NCBI GenBank assembly: GCA_035652095.1
Contig: DASREM010000038.1
Coordinates: 1-64,000 of the forward strand
Source of the DNA: DASREM01 sp035652095
GTDB lineage: Bacteria > Acidobacteriota > Terriglobia > Terriglobales > Acidobacteriaceae
Length of the DNA: 64,000 bases
Direction: 5' to 3'
Below, piece after piece: positions 16,029 to 24,156 of the stretch; positions within the stretch are counted from its first letter, which is position 1; the number at the start of each line of letters is the position of its first letter. Under the pieces are notes generated by a model, which saw only the letters and a program-made list of their open reading frames with translations, did no database searches and was not told the DNA's origin. The position numbers and the translations under genes are program-made.

Positions 16029-17362
16029 ACATCCGAAACATGCCAGGACCCATCCGGAGATTCCTTCCAGTTCTTCACCGAACTTGACAAGCCGACAGCG
16101 GCCCGAAGATGAAGCAGCGGAACCACCCGTTTTGACCGGAGAAGGGAACTCTCCGCTGAAAACAAATCCTCTGCTGACGCCCCTGAGACTGCTGGCTCAG
16201 GCAAACCCAGTGCTTGCGCAACCCTGCTCAGCGCCAGCTGACAGTCCAGCGAGTCGATTCTGACTCGTGCCAGCCGAATGTCCGTGGCGATGTTCGAGGA
16301 GACCTGGATGGAGATTCCAGCATCCCTGGCATTCAAGGCAATGCGGTCGGCAATGGTTCGAGCCAAAGGGTCGTTGATGTCGTATCCCAAGGTCCAGTTG
16401 ACATTTTGACGAGATTGACTTCGCAGCTGGAGGGCTTGCGAAATGTCGAAGGCGCTGGGAAACAGAAATGAATACCCCGACATCCACGCTGGAAGCAAGC
16501 TTCCGGTGGGCGCTCCCGCGCCCTGCAGCAAAACGTTGTTGATGGTGGCACGATCCACACTCAATGCAAGTGCTTGCCGCGAGACTTCATCACTCGGATT
16601 CTGAATGTCACGTGCAAAGACCAGGGCGAGGAGTTCGATCGGCTGAGTCAGGCTGGTACGACGATTCTCCATCTCAGCCCGATGTGCCTGCTCAGGAGCG
16701 ATCTCCACGAGATCCAGTTTGCCCAGGTCGAACCGAATCATCTGTTCGCGCAAATTCTGACCGAGCGAGATCTGTATGGTGTCCACAAAGGGGCGGTTTC
16801 CCCAGTAATTTTCGGTCGCGCGAAGGGCAAGGTATTTTCCCGGTTGCCACTCTGACACGGTGAAAGGTCCCGTGCCCACCAGGGCTCCCCCGCGTTTGAC
16901 GATGGCATTTCGGCTTAGCGCCAGTTCGGCTGGAAAGTTTGGCTTCGGACGGAGGGTCTCGATCGTGACAGAATCGCCGGCCGGGAAGACCTTCCAGTCC
17001 GGATTGGCTGCGCGCAACGATGTTGCAACTACATCAGTAGTCAACGGAGATCCATCGGCGAAATTCACATCCGGGCGCAGCTTGATCCGCCAGCGTTGAT
17101 TGCCAGGCTCCGCCTCCCACGATACGGCAAGGCACGGCTCCAATACTCCACGGTCGTTCAGTACGGTTAGCGTATCGAACAACAGCCGGGTCAGGTTGTT
17201 GCTCATAAGCGAATCGGCCTGTTGTGCCGGATCGAGTGACAACGGTGCGCCGCGGGTTGCGATGCGAACCGTCCCACCATAGTGCGGACGACTTGCTGCT
17301 GTCCCCACTTCAACCAGCAAAAAGCTACTGATTACAAGCGACAGTAATGCGGAACGCTTCAT
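16004..17362 (-). CDS. Peptide/nickel-type ABC substrate-binding protein (SBP family 5)
   Basis: From the ATG at 17362 the product has 452 residues: signal peptide (MKRSALLSLVISSFLLVEVGTA), then the family 5 N-terminal hallmark HYGGTVRIATRGAPLSLDPAQQADS (G-T-L/V-R-x-A…LDP), and VVATSLRA, GTGPF-VSEWQPGKYL and LRATENYWGNRPFVDTI further in, as in OppA/DppA/NikA. It binds peptides or similar solutes in the periplasm. At about 450 residues it is shorter than usual (500-600), with a trimmed C-terminal lobe. No permease or ATPase genes are adjacent; instead it overlaps a sensor kinase gene downstream and an exported-protein gene upstream. Confidence 0.83.
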   Translation of the reverse strand: MKRSALLSLVISSFLLVEVGTAASRPHYGGTVRIATRGAPLSLDPAQQADSLMSNNLTRLLFDTLTVLNDRGVLEPCLAVSWEAEPGNQRWRIKLRPDVNFADGSPLTTDVVATSLRAANPDWKVFPAGDSVTIETLRPKPNFPAELALSRNAIVKRGGALVGTGPFTVSEWQPGKYLALRATENYWGNRPFVDTIQISLGQNLREQMIRFDLGKLDLVEIAPEQAHRAEMENRRTSLTQPIELLALVFARDIQNPSDEVSRQALALSVDRATINNVLLQGAGAPTGSLLPAWMSGYSFLFPSAFDISQALQLRSQSRQNVNWTLGYDINDPLARTIADRIALNARDAGISIQVSSNIATDIRLARVRIDSLDCQLALSRVAQALGLPEPAVSGASAEDLFSAESSLLRSKRVVPLLHLRAAVGLSSSVKNWKESPDGSWHVSDVWMEADRP

Positions 17363-18548
17363 ATTGCCCCGTTTGGAAATCTCGAACGATAGCGACCGCA
17401 CTTGTGCCCGGTGATTCGGTCCACAATTCGGTAACGGGCCCCGGAAATTCGAGCGCCTGACTCATGGGCACGGGCTCCCGGTCCGGGAATTCGTACGCGC
17501 CGATCGCATCGGAAGGTCCCAGTCCATCACCACTGGCAACCACCTGCCATCCGGAACCGCAAGGGCTGCGTATCGTGGCCAGGTTACTTCCCCAGCCTGA
17601 TTTGCCTGCGATGCGGTCCGTAATGCCATCCAACAGATGTACCTGGCCGTCCACGCCTGCGAACACACCCAGCGTGTATTTATCGTGCGGCAATATGGCG
17701 GCTGAGTAAAACGGAGCTGTCGTTGCCAGCTTGCCGATCCCCGGCGCCAAGGCGCCGGTAAAGTAGTTCCGGGTCGTGGCAAAGAATGCATTCACCGCGC
17801 TCTGTTCTCCCCCGAGGGGCCACGGGTCATCGCTGGGACGGCAGGCCAGCGCAAGCGGGCTCCCCGCTGAACTTTGACAGAACAGCCCAGGAAGATAAGC
17901 GTCCAGCAGGTGGTCCCGGCGAAGCACCAGCCTTCCCCGCGCATCGCGAGGCCATGGATGGGAGTGAACGATTGGAAACGATTGTTCCGCTTGCCAGTGA
18001 TCGGCCTGGTAGCGGTAGGCCACGATTTTCTCGGTATCGAGCACGATCAGGTGGCTCGGATTCCCCTCGATCACGGCAGCATCCAGGATGCGGACCTGCT
18101 GTGACCATAGCGGCGTCTTGCGTAGCGTCATGGAAACAGCAGGGCGAGCGCTGAATGCACTATCGTCTCGGGGAGAGGTAACCATACGGATGGCTGGCGC
18201 GTTCGTGCCCTGGATGATCTCGGCAACCCAGACGTAGCTTTGCAAATCTTCGGACAGGGAGAACCGCACCGTCACCGCGGCTTGCTCGGCCGGAACGAAG
18301 TGCAGTCCAAGGGAAGCGAGTTCTGTGAGCAGTTCGCGGCGAACGGTATCGAAATTGGATTTGGGTAGCGTCGAGCGATTGCTGAATTCCATGGCGATCG
18401 CTCCCGGGCCCGTGACGGAGGCGATCTTGCGAGCGAGTTGCTCCTCGGGAGCCTTGAAATCGCTGGCAACCAATGGTCCTGTGGATAGCGCCAGAAACAC
18501 CAGCAGTGAACGCACGAAGCGAAAGAATCGTGGCGACAGGATCAGCAT
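17325..18548 (-). CDS. Exported protein of unknown function
   Basis: Starting at the ATG at 18548 (an ATG at 18584 is also in frame), the 407-residue product has a hydrophobic leader (FVRSLLVFLALSTGPLVA) and a mature part predicted as mostly beta. An N-terminal segment (ARKIASVTGPGAIAMEFSNRSTLPKSNFDTVRRELLTEL) could be an assembly or adaptor domain; the rest has repeated short 'G-x-DG-x-V-x-LLDG' type strands reminiscent of VCBS/beta-propeller proteins. I cannot name a family. Its 3' end overlaps the start of the binding-protein gene by 38 bases, so it is the first gene of the chain leading to the NtrY/NtrC pair. Confidence 0.7.
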   Translation of the reverse strand: MLILSPRFFRFVRSLLVFLALSTGPLVASDFKAPEEQLARKIASVTGPGAIAMEFSNRSTLPKSNFDTVRRELLTELASLGLHFVPAEQAAVTVRFSLSEDLQSYVWVAEIIQGTNAPAIRMVTSPRDDSAFSARPAVSMTLRKTPLWSQQVRILDAAVIEGNPSHLIVLDTEKIVAYRYQADHWQAEQSFPIVHSHPWPRDARGRLVLRRDHLLDAYLPGLFCQSSAGSPLALACRPSDDPWPLGGEQSAVNAFFATTRNYFTGALAPGIGKLATTAPFYSAAILPHDKYTLGVFAGVDGQVHLLDGITDRIAGKSGWGSNLATIRSPCGSGWQVVASGDGLGPSDAIGAYEFPDREPVPMSQALEFPGPVTELWTESPGTSAVAIVRDFQTGQYEAFRITVACNQ

Positions 18549-18622
18549 TTGCAGGACTCTCGAATTATAGACTCCGTTGTTCATGGCTTTGGTCCCTGCC
18601 TCAGTACTGATCGGTTTCGCTT

Positions 18623-18657
18623 GAGGCGGCCTGTCATGTTTACCGACAGGCCGCCTC
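18623..18657. terminator. Strong 13-bp perfect hairpin, probable terminator
   Basis: GAGGCGGCCTGTC (18623-18635) pairs perfectly with GACAGGCCGCCTC (18645-18657) around a nine-base loop. On the minus strand it lies 19 bases past the stop of the SPFH gene and before the start of the next minus-strand gene at 18548, so it should end the L,D-transpeptidase/SPFH transcript. There is no long U tract on that strand, so termination may be partial. Confidence 0.65.
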
Positions 18658-18675
18658 TTCCGGCCGGTAAGAAGA

Positions 18676-19989
18676 TCAGTTTTGAGGGGCGGCGGCGCTG
18701 TCTTCCGCCTGGCTGCCGTGATTGGCCATGTTCATACTTCGCATTACGTCGTTAGCGAAGAAAAACTTCCCGTCCGCGGGCACCATCATGATCTGGAGCT
18801 TATCGGAGAGACGTTCTGCGACAATCTTATTGATGAGCAATGGGTTGAGTTTGAGCATCTCGCCCTCGCTCTTCATGCGCTCGGCATCGGCTGCCGCAGT
18901 TACGCGAATACGGTCGGCCTCGGCCTGCGACAGGAGTTTACGGCGCTCCATTTCGGCCTTGCTGTCGATCACCTTTGCCGCAGCCAGAGCCTCGGCGTTC
19001 TGCACCGTCGCTTCCTTGTGGGCCTGGGCCTCCAGGCGGGATTGCTCGATCTGTTTTTGCTTCAGGGGCAGCGTATATTGCATGGCGTCGGCCTCGCCCT
19101 TGGCTTCAAGCACCCGGACCTGCGCCCGGCCTTCCGCCTGCTTTACCTGCTGTACTTTCGCGGCCTCGGCTTGCAATTCGGAGATGCGAACCTGCTTCTG
19201 CTGGATATCGGTTTCCACGCCCATGCGATCGCTTTCTTGCTCCTTCAGCAGCAGGTCTTCCAGGCCCTTGGCGTATTCCGGAGGGAGTTGTATGTCGCGT
19301 AACATGACTTCCTTTACAACTATGCCGTCCACCGCCAGCTTCTGGGTGATCACGTCTGCGGCGCGCCGTCTGATTTCTTCCCGTTTGGTCGCGAATACAT
19401 CGCGCACGGTGTAGTTCGGCACCAGTTCCCGCCAGGCGCTGGCCACCACCGGAGGCACGATCTCTTTTTCGATCGGCTGCGGCAGGTTGCTTTGAATGTA
19501 ATCGAGCCGCTTGGGGTCAATCCGGTAGCGCACGGTAATCGAAAGCCCGACCGTCAGCCCCTCTTTTGCCTGAACGTTTAGCGGCTGTAGCCTGGCGGCC
19601 ATATTGCCGTCCTGCTCGAAAGAGCCCGTGGTGAAGAGTTGATCGCGAGTGTCGAAGAGCACAACGCTTTCAGCCAGCGGAGTGATGAAGTGAACTCCTG
19701 GATAGAGTGTTCCGGCCAGGATGCCTTGAGTCTGGCTGACCCGGATTCCGGCCATGCCGCTGGGGACCACCACAATGCCGAGCGCGACCAGGATCGGTCC
19801 CCACCCAAGCAGGGCCAGCGCCAGCGCGGCGCGCCAACGTACTGGAGACGCCGGCGGAAGCGCCTCCATGTTTGACGCGACCGCGAGCTTGCGCCGCACA
19901 TTCAGGTACCAGTCATAGGTCAGAATTCCGATTGCAGTCAGAATCATGCCCACGCCGGCAAACATCAGCAAGTGTTTGACGAACAGCAT
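18676..19989 (-). CDS. SPFH/band 7 (prohibitin-like) membrane protein
   Basis: A 437-residue protein with one or two N-terminal membrane helices (about 5-25 and 50-76), a band 7/SPFH domain (about 77-290; VVPSGMAGIRVSQTQGILAGTLYPGVHFITPL), and a long Ala/Glu/Gln/Lys-rich coiled coil (about 235-380) ending in a hydrophobic LNPLLINKIVAERLSDK element. Family members form large ring-shaped microdomain scaffolds, often regulating membrane proteases. It closes a three-gene unit after an L,D-transpeptidase and a small membrane protein, suggesting an envelope role. Confidence 0.9.
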   Translation of the reverse strand: MLFVKHLLMFAGVGMILTAIGILTYDWYLNVRRKLAVASNMEALPPASPVRWRAALALALLGWGPILVALGIVVVPSGMAGIRVSQTQGILAGTLYPGVHFITPLAESVVLFDTRDQLFTTGSFEQDGNMAARLQPLNVQAKEGLTVGLSITVRYRIDPKRLDYIQSNLPQPIEKEIVPPVVASAWRELVPNYTVRDVFATKREEIRRRAADVITQKLAVDGIVVKEVMLRDIQLPPEYAKGLEDLLLKEQESDRMGVETDIQQKQVRISELQAEAAKVQQVKQAEGRAQVRVLEAKGEADAMQYTLPLKQKQIEQSRLEAQAHKEATVQNAEALAAAKVIDSKAEMERRKLLSQAEADRIRVTAAADAERMKSEGEMLKLNPLLINKIVAERLSDKLQIMMVPADGKFFFANDVMRSMNMANHGSQAEDSAAAPQN

Positions 19990-20003
19990 AAGGATTCTCC
20001 TTT

Positions 20004-20153
20004 TCAGCGTTTCTGCTCAGCCTTCAATTGCGCGGCCGGCGTCAGGAACAGGCGAAATACTTTTCCGAAGATGAATTCCTCGACTAACAGAGCGACTGCC
20101 AGCGAGAAGATCAGACCGGCGATTACGGCGAGTGCGGTGATCACAAATTGCAT
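20004..20153 (-). CDS. Small single-span membrane protein (49 residues)
   Basis: From the ATG at 20153 (preceded by a near-perfect AAGGAG six bases upstream) this encodes 49 residues: a membrane helix (FVITALAVIAGLIFSLAVALLVEEFIF) and a charged tail ending QLKAEQKR. The longer frame to 20222 lacks a ribosome binding site. It lies 28 bases after the L,D-transpeptidase and 14 before the SPFH gene, so it is almost surely translated in that operon and could be an SPFH partner, as small NfeD-like or accessory proteins often are. Function unknown. Confidence 0.7.
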   Translation of the reverse strand: MQFVITALAVIAGLIFSLAVALLVEEFIFGKVFRLFLTPAAQLKAEQKR

Positions 20154-20181
20154 AACGTCTCCTTGGAACTGAACTGACGAG

Positions 20182-20769
20182 TTACTGGCCTCCTGCTTCG
20201 TGGCCGGATGTCTGTGCCGCAAATTGGTTCATGCCCTCATCGAAGATGGCTGCGATCTGCTCATCGCGTTCGGCGTGAATCTCAACCGTGTCGCTTACGC
20301 GAACCATCTCGAATAGTTGCTCAATGTCGCGATTGCGCAAGCGGATGCAGCCGTGCGAGGCGGCTTTGCCGATGGATTGCGGATCGTTGGTTCCGTGAAT
20401 GCCGTAGCCCTTCTGGTTCAGGCCGATCCAGCGGGTTCCGACTGGATTGTCGGCGCCCGGAGGAATTACCACGCCAGAGTGAAAGTAGGTTGGCTGGGAA
20501 ACTGCCGTGACAATTTCAAACTTCCCGCTAGGGGTCGGGCTTACCGAAGCGCCGACTGCAACTGTGAAAACGCGGATGACCCTATTGCCTTCAACGACCG
20601 CCAGTTTGCGGTCGGGTATGCTGACCAGGATTCTGCGTCGCGCAACCGGTTTCCAAATTGTTTGCGTGCTGCTTTGTCCCCAGCAGATGCTGGCGAAAAC
20701 CACGAAGACCGCTCCTAAAAGGGCTGCGCTTCGGCTTCCATGCTCTTGGGTTGGTGTGTGGCGTACCAT
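20182..20769 (-). CDS. L,D-transpeptidase (YkuD domain)
   Basis: A 195-residue exported protein: signal-anchor near residues 15-32 (ALLGAVFVVFASICWG) and a YkuD catalytic domain (about 48-165). The family signature HG-x14-SHGCIRLRN is present (HGTNDPQSIGKAASHGCIRL), with the catalytic Cys at about residue 142 and upstream His. These enzymes form 3-3 cross-links in peptidoglycan or anchor lipoproteins, and are beta-lactam-tolerant apart from carbapenems. GGAG lies about eight bases before the ATG. It is first in the unit with the small membrane protein and the SPFH protein. Confidence 0.9.
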   Translation of the reverse strand: MVRHTPTQEHGSRSAALLGAVFVVFASICWGQSSTQTIWKPVARRRILVSIPDRKLAVVEGNRVIRVFTVAVGASVSPTPSGKFEIVTAVSQPTYFHSGVVIPPGADNPVGTRWIGLNQKGYGIHGTNDPQSIGKAASHGCIRLRNRDIEQLFEMVRVSDTVEIHAERDEQIAAIFDEGMNQFAAQTSGHEAGGQ

Positions 20770-21018
20770 TTTTCATCTCCGCTTCGTCGAGATGAAAGGC
20801 ACGCTGCGCGCCGTCCTCTAAACTCTTGAAGACAAAGCCATTGTGAGCGACTTCAGAGGCGTGGTTTGTGGCCGGAAGCAGACATTGTGTCTTGGCGGCC
20901 ACACTCGGGCTGCTGCACGGAAGTAAACAGGGCCGCCGCACGCAAAGTTCTCTCACAGCATGGGGACGGTTTAAACTTGAAATAGCATTTCAACCTTGGC
21001 ATGGCTGGATAAATTCAC

Positions 21019-22242
21019 TTGGGGCTCCAGATACTACTTTTAGGATTCGCGTTAATTGGGTTGATGAGCTCGACCAGCTTCCTGGTCTTGGTTGCCGCGT
21101 CAGCGATGCGCTACCGTCGCTCTCGCCCCTCGGAGCCTGACAACGGGGGTGGAGCCTGGCCGCGAGTGAGCCTCCTCAAACCTTTGTGCGGACTGGAGCC
21201 CGGCCTCGAATCCAATCTGAAGAGCTTCTTCCAGCAGGACTATCCAGCATTCGAAATCGTATTCGGAACACGCGATGCCAGCGATCCGGCTCTGGACGCC
21301 GTACGATCGCTCCAGAAACAATTCCCCCAAATTCCAGTGCAGATCGTTTTTTCGGGTGTTCCCCAGCGGCCGAACGCGAAAGTTTGTTCGCTGGAGAAAA
21401 TGTACGCGGCTGCGGCTTCCGACTACATCGTGATCAGCGATAGCGATGTTCATGTAGCGGCGAACTACGTGCGTCAGGTGATTGCCCCGTTGCGCGAAGA
21501 GCGCGTCGGTCTCGTGACCTGCCTCTATCGCGGAGTTCCTTCCGGTGGGGTGTGGGCGCTGCTGGAGGCACTGGGGATGTCGGTGGAGATGACCTCCGGG
21601 GTCATCGTCGCCAATATGCTCGAAGGCATGCGCTTTGCGCTTGGGCCGACGATGGCGACTCGCAGGGACGTGGTGGACGCGATTGGCGGTTTCTCAATTC
21701 TGGCCGATTATTGCGCCGATGACTACATCCTGGGAGAAAGAATCCACAGGCTCGGAAAGGCGGTCGTCCTCTCGCATCATGTGATCGATCACATCGTCGT
21801 CAGCCGCGCATTTCGTCCGTCTATTCTTCACCAGGTCCGGTGGATGAAGAGCACACGCTTCTCCCGCCGCATGGGGCATATCGGCAATGGCTTGACCTTT
21901 GCGGTTCCCTTTGGGCTGATTGGCTTGCTCTGGGGGCTCACCACCGATCACGTTGCCGTTGGCCTGGCTTTGCTAGCAGCCTCAATACTGAATCGAGCGC
22001 TGCTGGCGCTGATCTCAGGCGGGATGGTAGTTCAAGACAGAGTCTCGGTTGGATATTGCTGGCTGTATCCTGTGCGCGACCTGATGGGATTTGCCTTCTG
22101 GTGTGCCAGTTTCTTCGGCAGCACGATTGTCTGGCGAGATCAGCGATACCGTCTGCAGTCCGGCGGCAGAATGGTAAAAGACGGCGGCTCAGCCCAGAAG
22201 AAATCCGCCTCAGGGACGGTTGCTGTAGACGATCTTGCCTGA
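21019..22242 (+). CDS. hpnI: Hopanoid-type glycosyltransferase HpnI (ceramide glucosyltransferase family)
   Basis: A 407-residue GT2/GT21 enzyme: N-terminal helix (residues 2-30), RVSLLKPLCGLEPGLESNLKSFFQQDYPAFEIVFG (the 'KPL-G' and 'QDYP' motifs of GT21/HpnI), ISDSDVHV (DxD-like), the D-D-Y-x-LGE motif (ADDYILGERI) and the QVRWMKSTR (Q-x-x-RW) motif near residue 273, then C-terminal helices. HpnI transfers N-acetylglucosamine to bacteriohopanetetrol. No other hopanoid genes are in view, so the acceptor is inferred from family. Start is TTG at 21019, keeping the full first helix; an ATG at 21061 would cut it. Its 3' end overlaps the convergent neighbour by 33 bases. Confidence 0.78.
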   Translation: MGLQILLLGFALIGLMSSTSFLVLVAASAMRYRRSRPSEPDNGGGAWPRVSLLKPLCGLEPGLESNLKSFFQQDYPAFEIVFGTRDASDPALDAVRSLQKQFPQIPVQIVFSGVPQRPNAKVCSLEKMYAAAASDYIVISDSDVHVAANYVRQVIAPLREERVGLVTCLYRGVPSGGVWALLEALGMSVEMTSGVIVANMLEGMRFALGPTMATRRDVVDAIGGFSILADYCADDYILGERIHRLGKAVVLSHHVIDHIVVSRAFRPSILHQVRWMKSTRFSRRMGHIGNGLTFAVPFGLIGLLWGLTTDHVAVGLALLAASILNRALLALISGGMVVQDRVSVGYCWLYPVRDLMGFAFWCASFFGSTIVWRDQRYRLQSGGRMVKDGGSAQKKSASGTVAVDDLA

Positions 22243-24030
22243 ACTCTCTCCCACGATGAATTTCGCCTGCGGAAGCAGAGAATCCACCCTCGCCTTCTCA
22301 TACTGAGGTACGAACAGGAAAATGCGACTGGAAGAGGCCCAGCTTCGCAGCAGGTCGGAGTCTTCCAGATAGATTCGCGGTGCATCCGCGTAGGTCGAGC
22401 CGAACCACATCGATGTGGTCCTTCCGTTCACTAGGTAAATCCGCTGCCCGGTATAGAACAAAAGGGATGAGCCGAATGCCTGGTCCCCATAGATCATGAT
22501 CTGGTCTTCTGGCTTGATCTGCTTCTGGATCTCAGCCGCTAAGTTTTGGGACCCCAGGTACGGTGCAAATCGAATGAGTGCAATATGTGCAGCCGCGAGG
22601 AACATAGCCATGCCCAGGGCCATGGAAACCGTTGCTGCCACCTGTTTTCGCCGAAGCCGAAATGCCAGCATGGAAAAAGGGAAGATTATCCACGCAACCA
22701 CCGCCAGAATTGCGGGTAAGCGCAGGGCTGCAAACGATTGACCGGTGAGGTCAAGCATATGCGACATCGAAAGAGTGTCGTCTGACATGTTGTGATTCGC
22801 CAGGACGGTTCCGATGTCGCTCACATAAGGAAGAGACCGCGATTGCCAAAGGCCCGCAACCAGGGCTGCTGCGGCGCTCAGGCAAACAGCAACCATAGCG
22901 GTGGAGAGTCCAAGCAACGATCGGCTACGCGGAGTTTTCTGCTCGGCTTCTGCAAGAGCGTTCGCCAGCAACAGCATCAAAGGCAAGTAGGCCGGGAACG
23001 TGTAGTACTCCTGACTGGTCGAGAAGGCGAAGAAGAAGAGGACGACTCCCGTCCAAAGCCAGCAAAGAAGCCGCGTGCGCAGGCCGAAGCTTCCGGCCCG
23101 GAGCACCTCACGACGGTCGGTAACAAGTTGCCGCAGTGCCAGCGGGAAGTACAGGCTCCACGGGAAAAGCCATACCAAATGCAGGCTCCAGTAGAGCAAC
23201 GTGGGAACTTTGTTGTAGTCGGCCGGATAACGCTTTCCCAGGAACCGCAGGAAGTGCTCGTTTACGAAATAAAACCAGAAGAAATGCGGGTTGCGAACTC
23301 CGGCAAACAAATGCCATGGAGCGGCGATAGCGAGAAAAAGGAGCAGACCGCTGGCAAGATGAAATTCTCGCCAGCGTCGCCACGTGCCGGTCAGCGCGAC
23401 GTAAGCCACTGCCGTGATTCCAACGAAGACCAGGGGAATGAGACCTTTGGTTAGTACTGCCAGCGCTAGGCACGCGTAGCCGGCATACCAGCGCCACGGG
23501 CGCGTCCGGGTCTCCAGCGCCGTCAGGAAAAAATAGAAAGAAGCCGCAATAAATAAGCTAAGAATCGCTTCCGGTATCAGGATTCGTGTGAAGAGATAGC
23601 ATCCCGCCGAGGTGCAGACAAACAGGCCTGCATACATACCGGTTCTCTCGTCGAAGGCTCTTGCTCCCCACCGTACCGCGAGCCCCGCCAGAAGAAAAAT
23701 GGCGAGCACATTGGGCAGCCGCGTCGCAAATTCGTTCACGCCGAACAAGTGAAAGCCCGCGGCAACCAACCAGTAAGGCAAGGGGGCCTTTTCCAGATAG
23801 CGAACCCCATTCACGTGAAGCGTCACGTAGTCGCCGCTTAGGAACATCTCCCGCGCGGCCTCAGCATGGGTTGAATCAGCATCGTCCTGCAGCGAAGGAG
23901 AGAATGCCGATCCCAGGTAGACAACGCAAAGCAGCAGAAATAGAAATGCCGACCATAAGCGGGGACGGCAAAGTGCTGGTGCATGTTGATCATCAGTCCG
24001 CGGACTGGCTGCGGTAGAAATAGTCTTCAA
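22210..24030 (-). CDS. GT39-family glycosyltransferase (ArnT/PMT-like)
   Basis: A 606-residue protein with about 12 membrane helices and a C-terminal soluble part of ~130 residues. The first periplasmic loop has DDADSTHAEAAREMFLSGDYVT, the acidic 'D-E-x-x-Y/H-xx-AReM' site that distinguishes ArnT-like lipid-linked sugar transferases, followed by YLEKAPLPYWL (PPL-like). Such enzymes move a sugar from a polyprenyl phosphate carrier to lipid A or protein. The start is TTG at 24030 behind GAGGAA/AGGGAT. It is divergent from the gas vesicle locus and convergent with hpnI. Confidence 0.85.
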   Translation of the reverse strand: MKTISTAASPRTDDQHAPALCRPRLWSAFLFLLLCVVYLGSAFSPSLQDDADSTHAEAAREMFLSGDYVTLHVNGVRYLEKAPLPYWLVAAGFHLFGVNEFATRLPNVLAIFLLAGLAVRWGARAFDERTGMYAGLFVCTSAGCYLFTRILIPEAILSLFIAASFYFFLTALETRTRPWRWYAGYACLALAVLTKGLIPLVFVGITAVAYVALTGTWRRWREFHLASGLLLFLAIAAPWHLFAGVRNPHFFWFYFVNEHFLRFLGKRYPADYNKVPTLLYWSLHLVWLFPWSLYFPLALRQLVTDRREVLRAGSFGLRTRLLCWLWTGVVLFFFAFSTSQEYYTFPAYLPLMLLLANALAEAEQKTPRSRSLLGLSTAMVAVCLSAAAALVAGLWQSRSLPYVSDIGTVLANHNMSDDTLSMSHMLDLTGQSFAALRLPAILAVVAWIIFPFSMLAFRLRRKQVAATVSMALGMAMFLAAAHIALIRFAPYLGSQNLAAEIQKQIKPEDQIMIYGDQAFGSSLLFYTGQRIYLVNGRTTSMWFGSTYADAPRIYLEDSDLLRSWASSSRIFLFVPQYEKARVDSLLPQAKFIVGESSGKIVYSNRP

Positions 24031-24144
24031 ATCCCTGGGTTCCTCGCGGCTCTAGATGTTCCTACGATGATACCGTGTGCCGGCGAATGACAGCCGCTCA
24101 ACTTGTTTGGACCGCTCCCAAGACGGGGCATGGAACGATTCCGC

Positions 24145-24150
24145 TAGAAT
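24145..24150 (+). promoter_or_regulatory. Possible -10 box before the gas vesicle operon
   Basis: TAGAAT (five of six matches to TATAAT) ends six bases before the GTG start of the ATPase gene. If used, transcription would start at or next to the GTG, giving a leaderless mRNA; no Shine-Dalgarno sequence is visible. No clear -35 hexamer is seen. Confidence 0.3.
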
Positions 24151-24156
24151 GACCGC

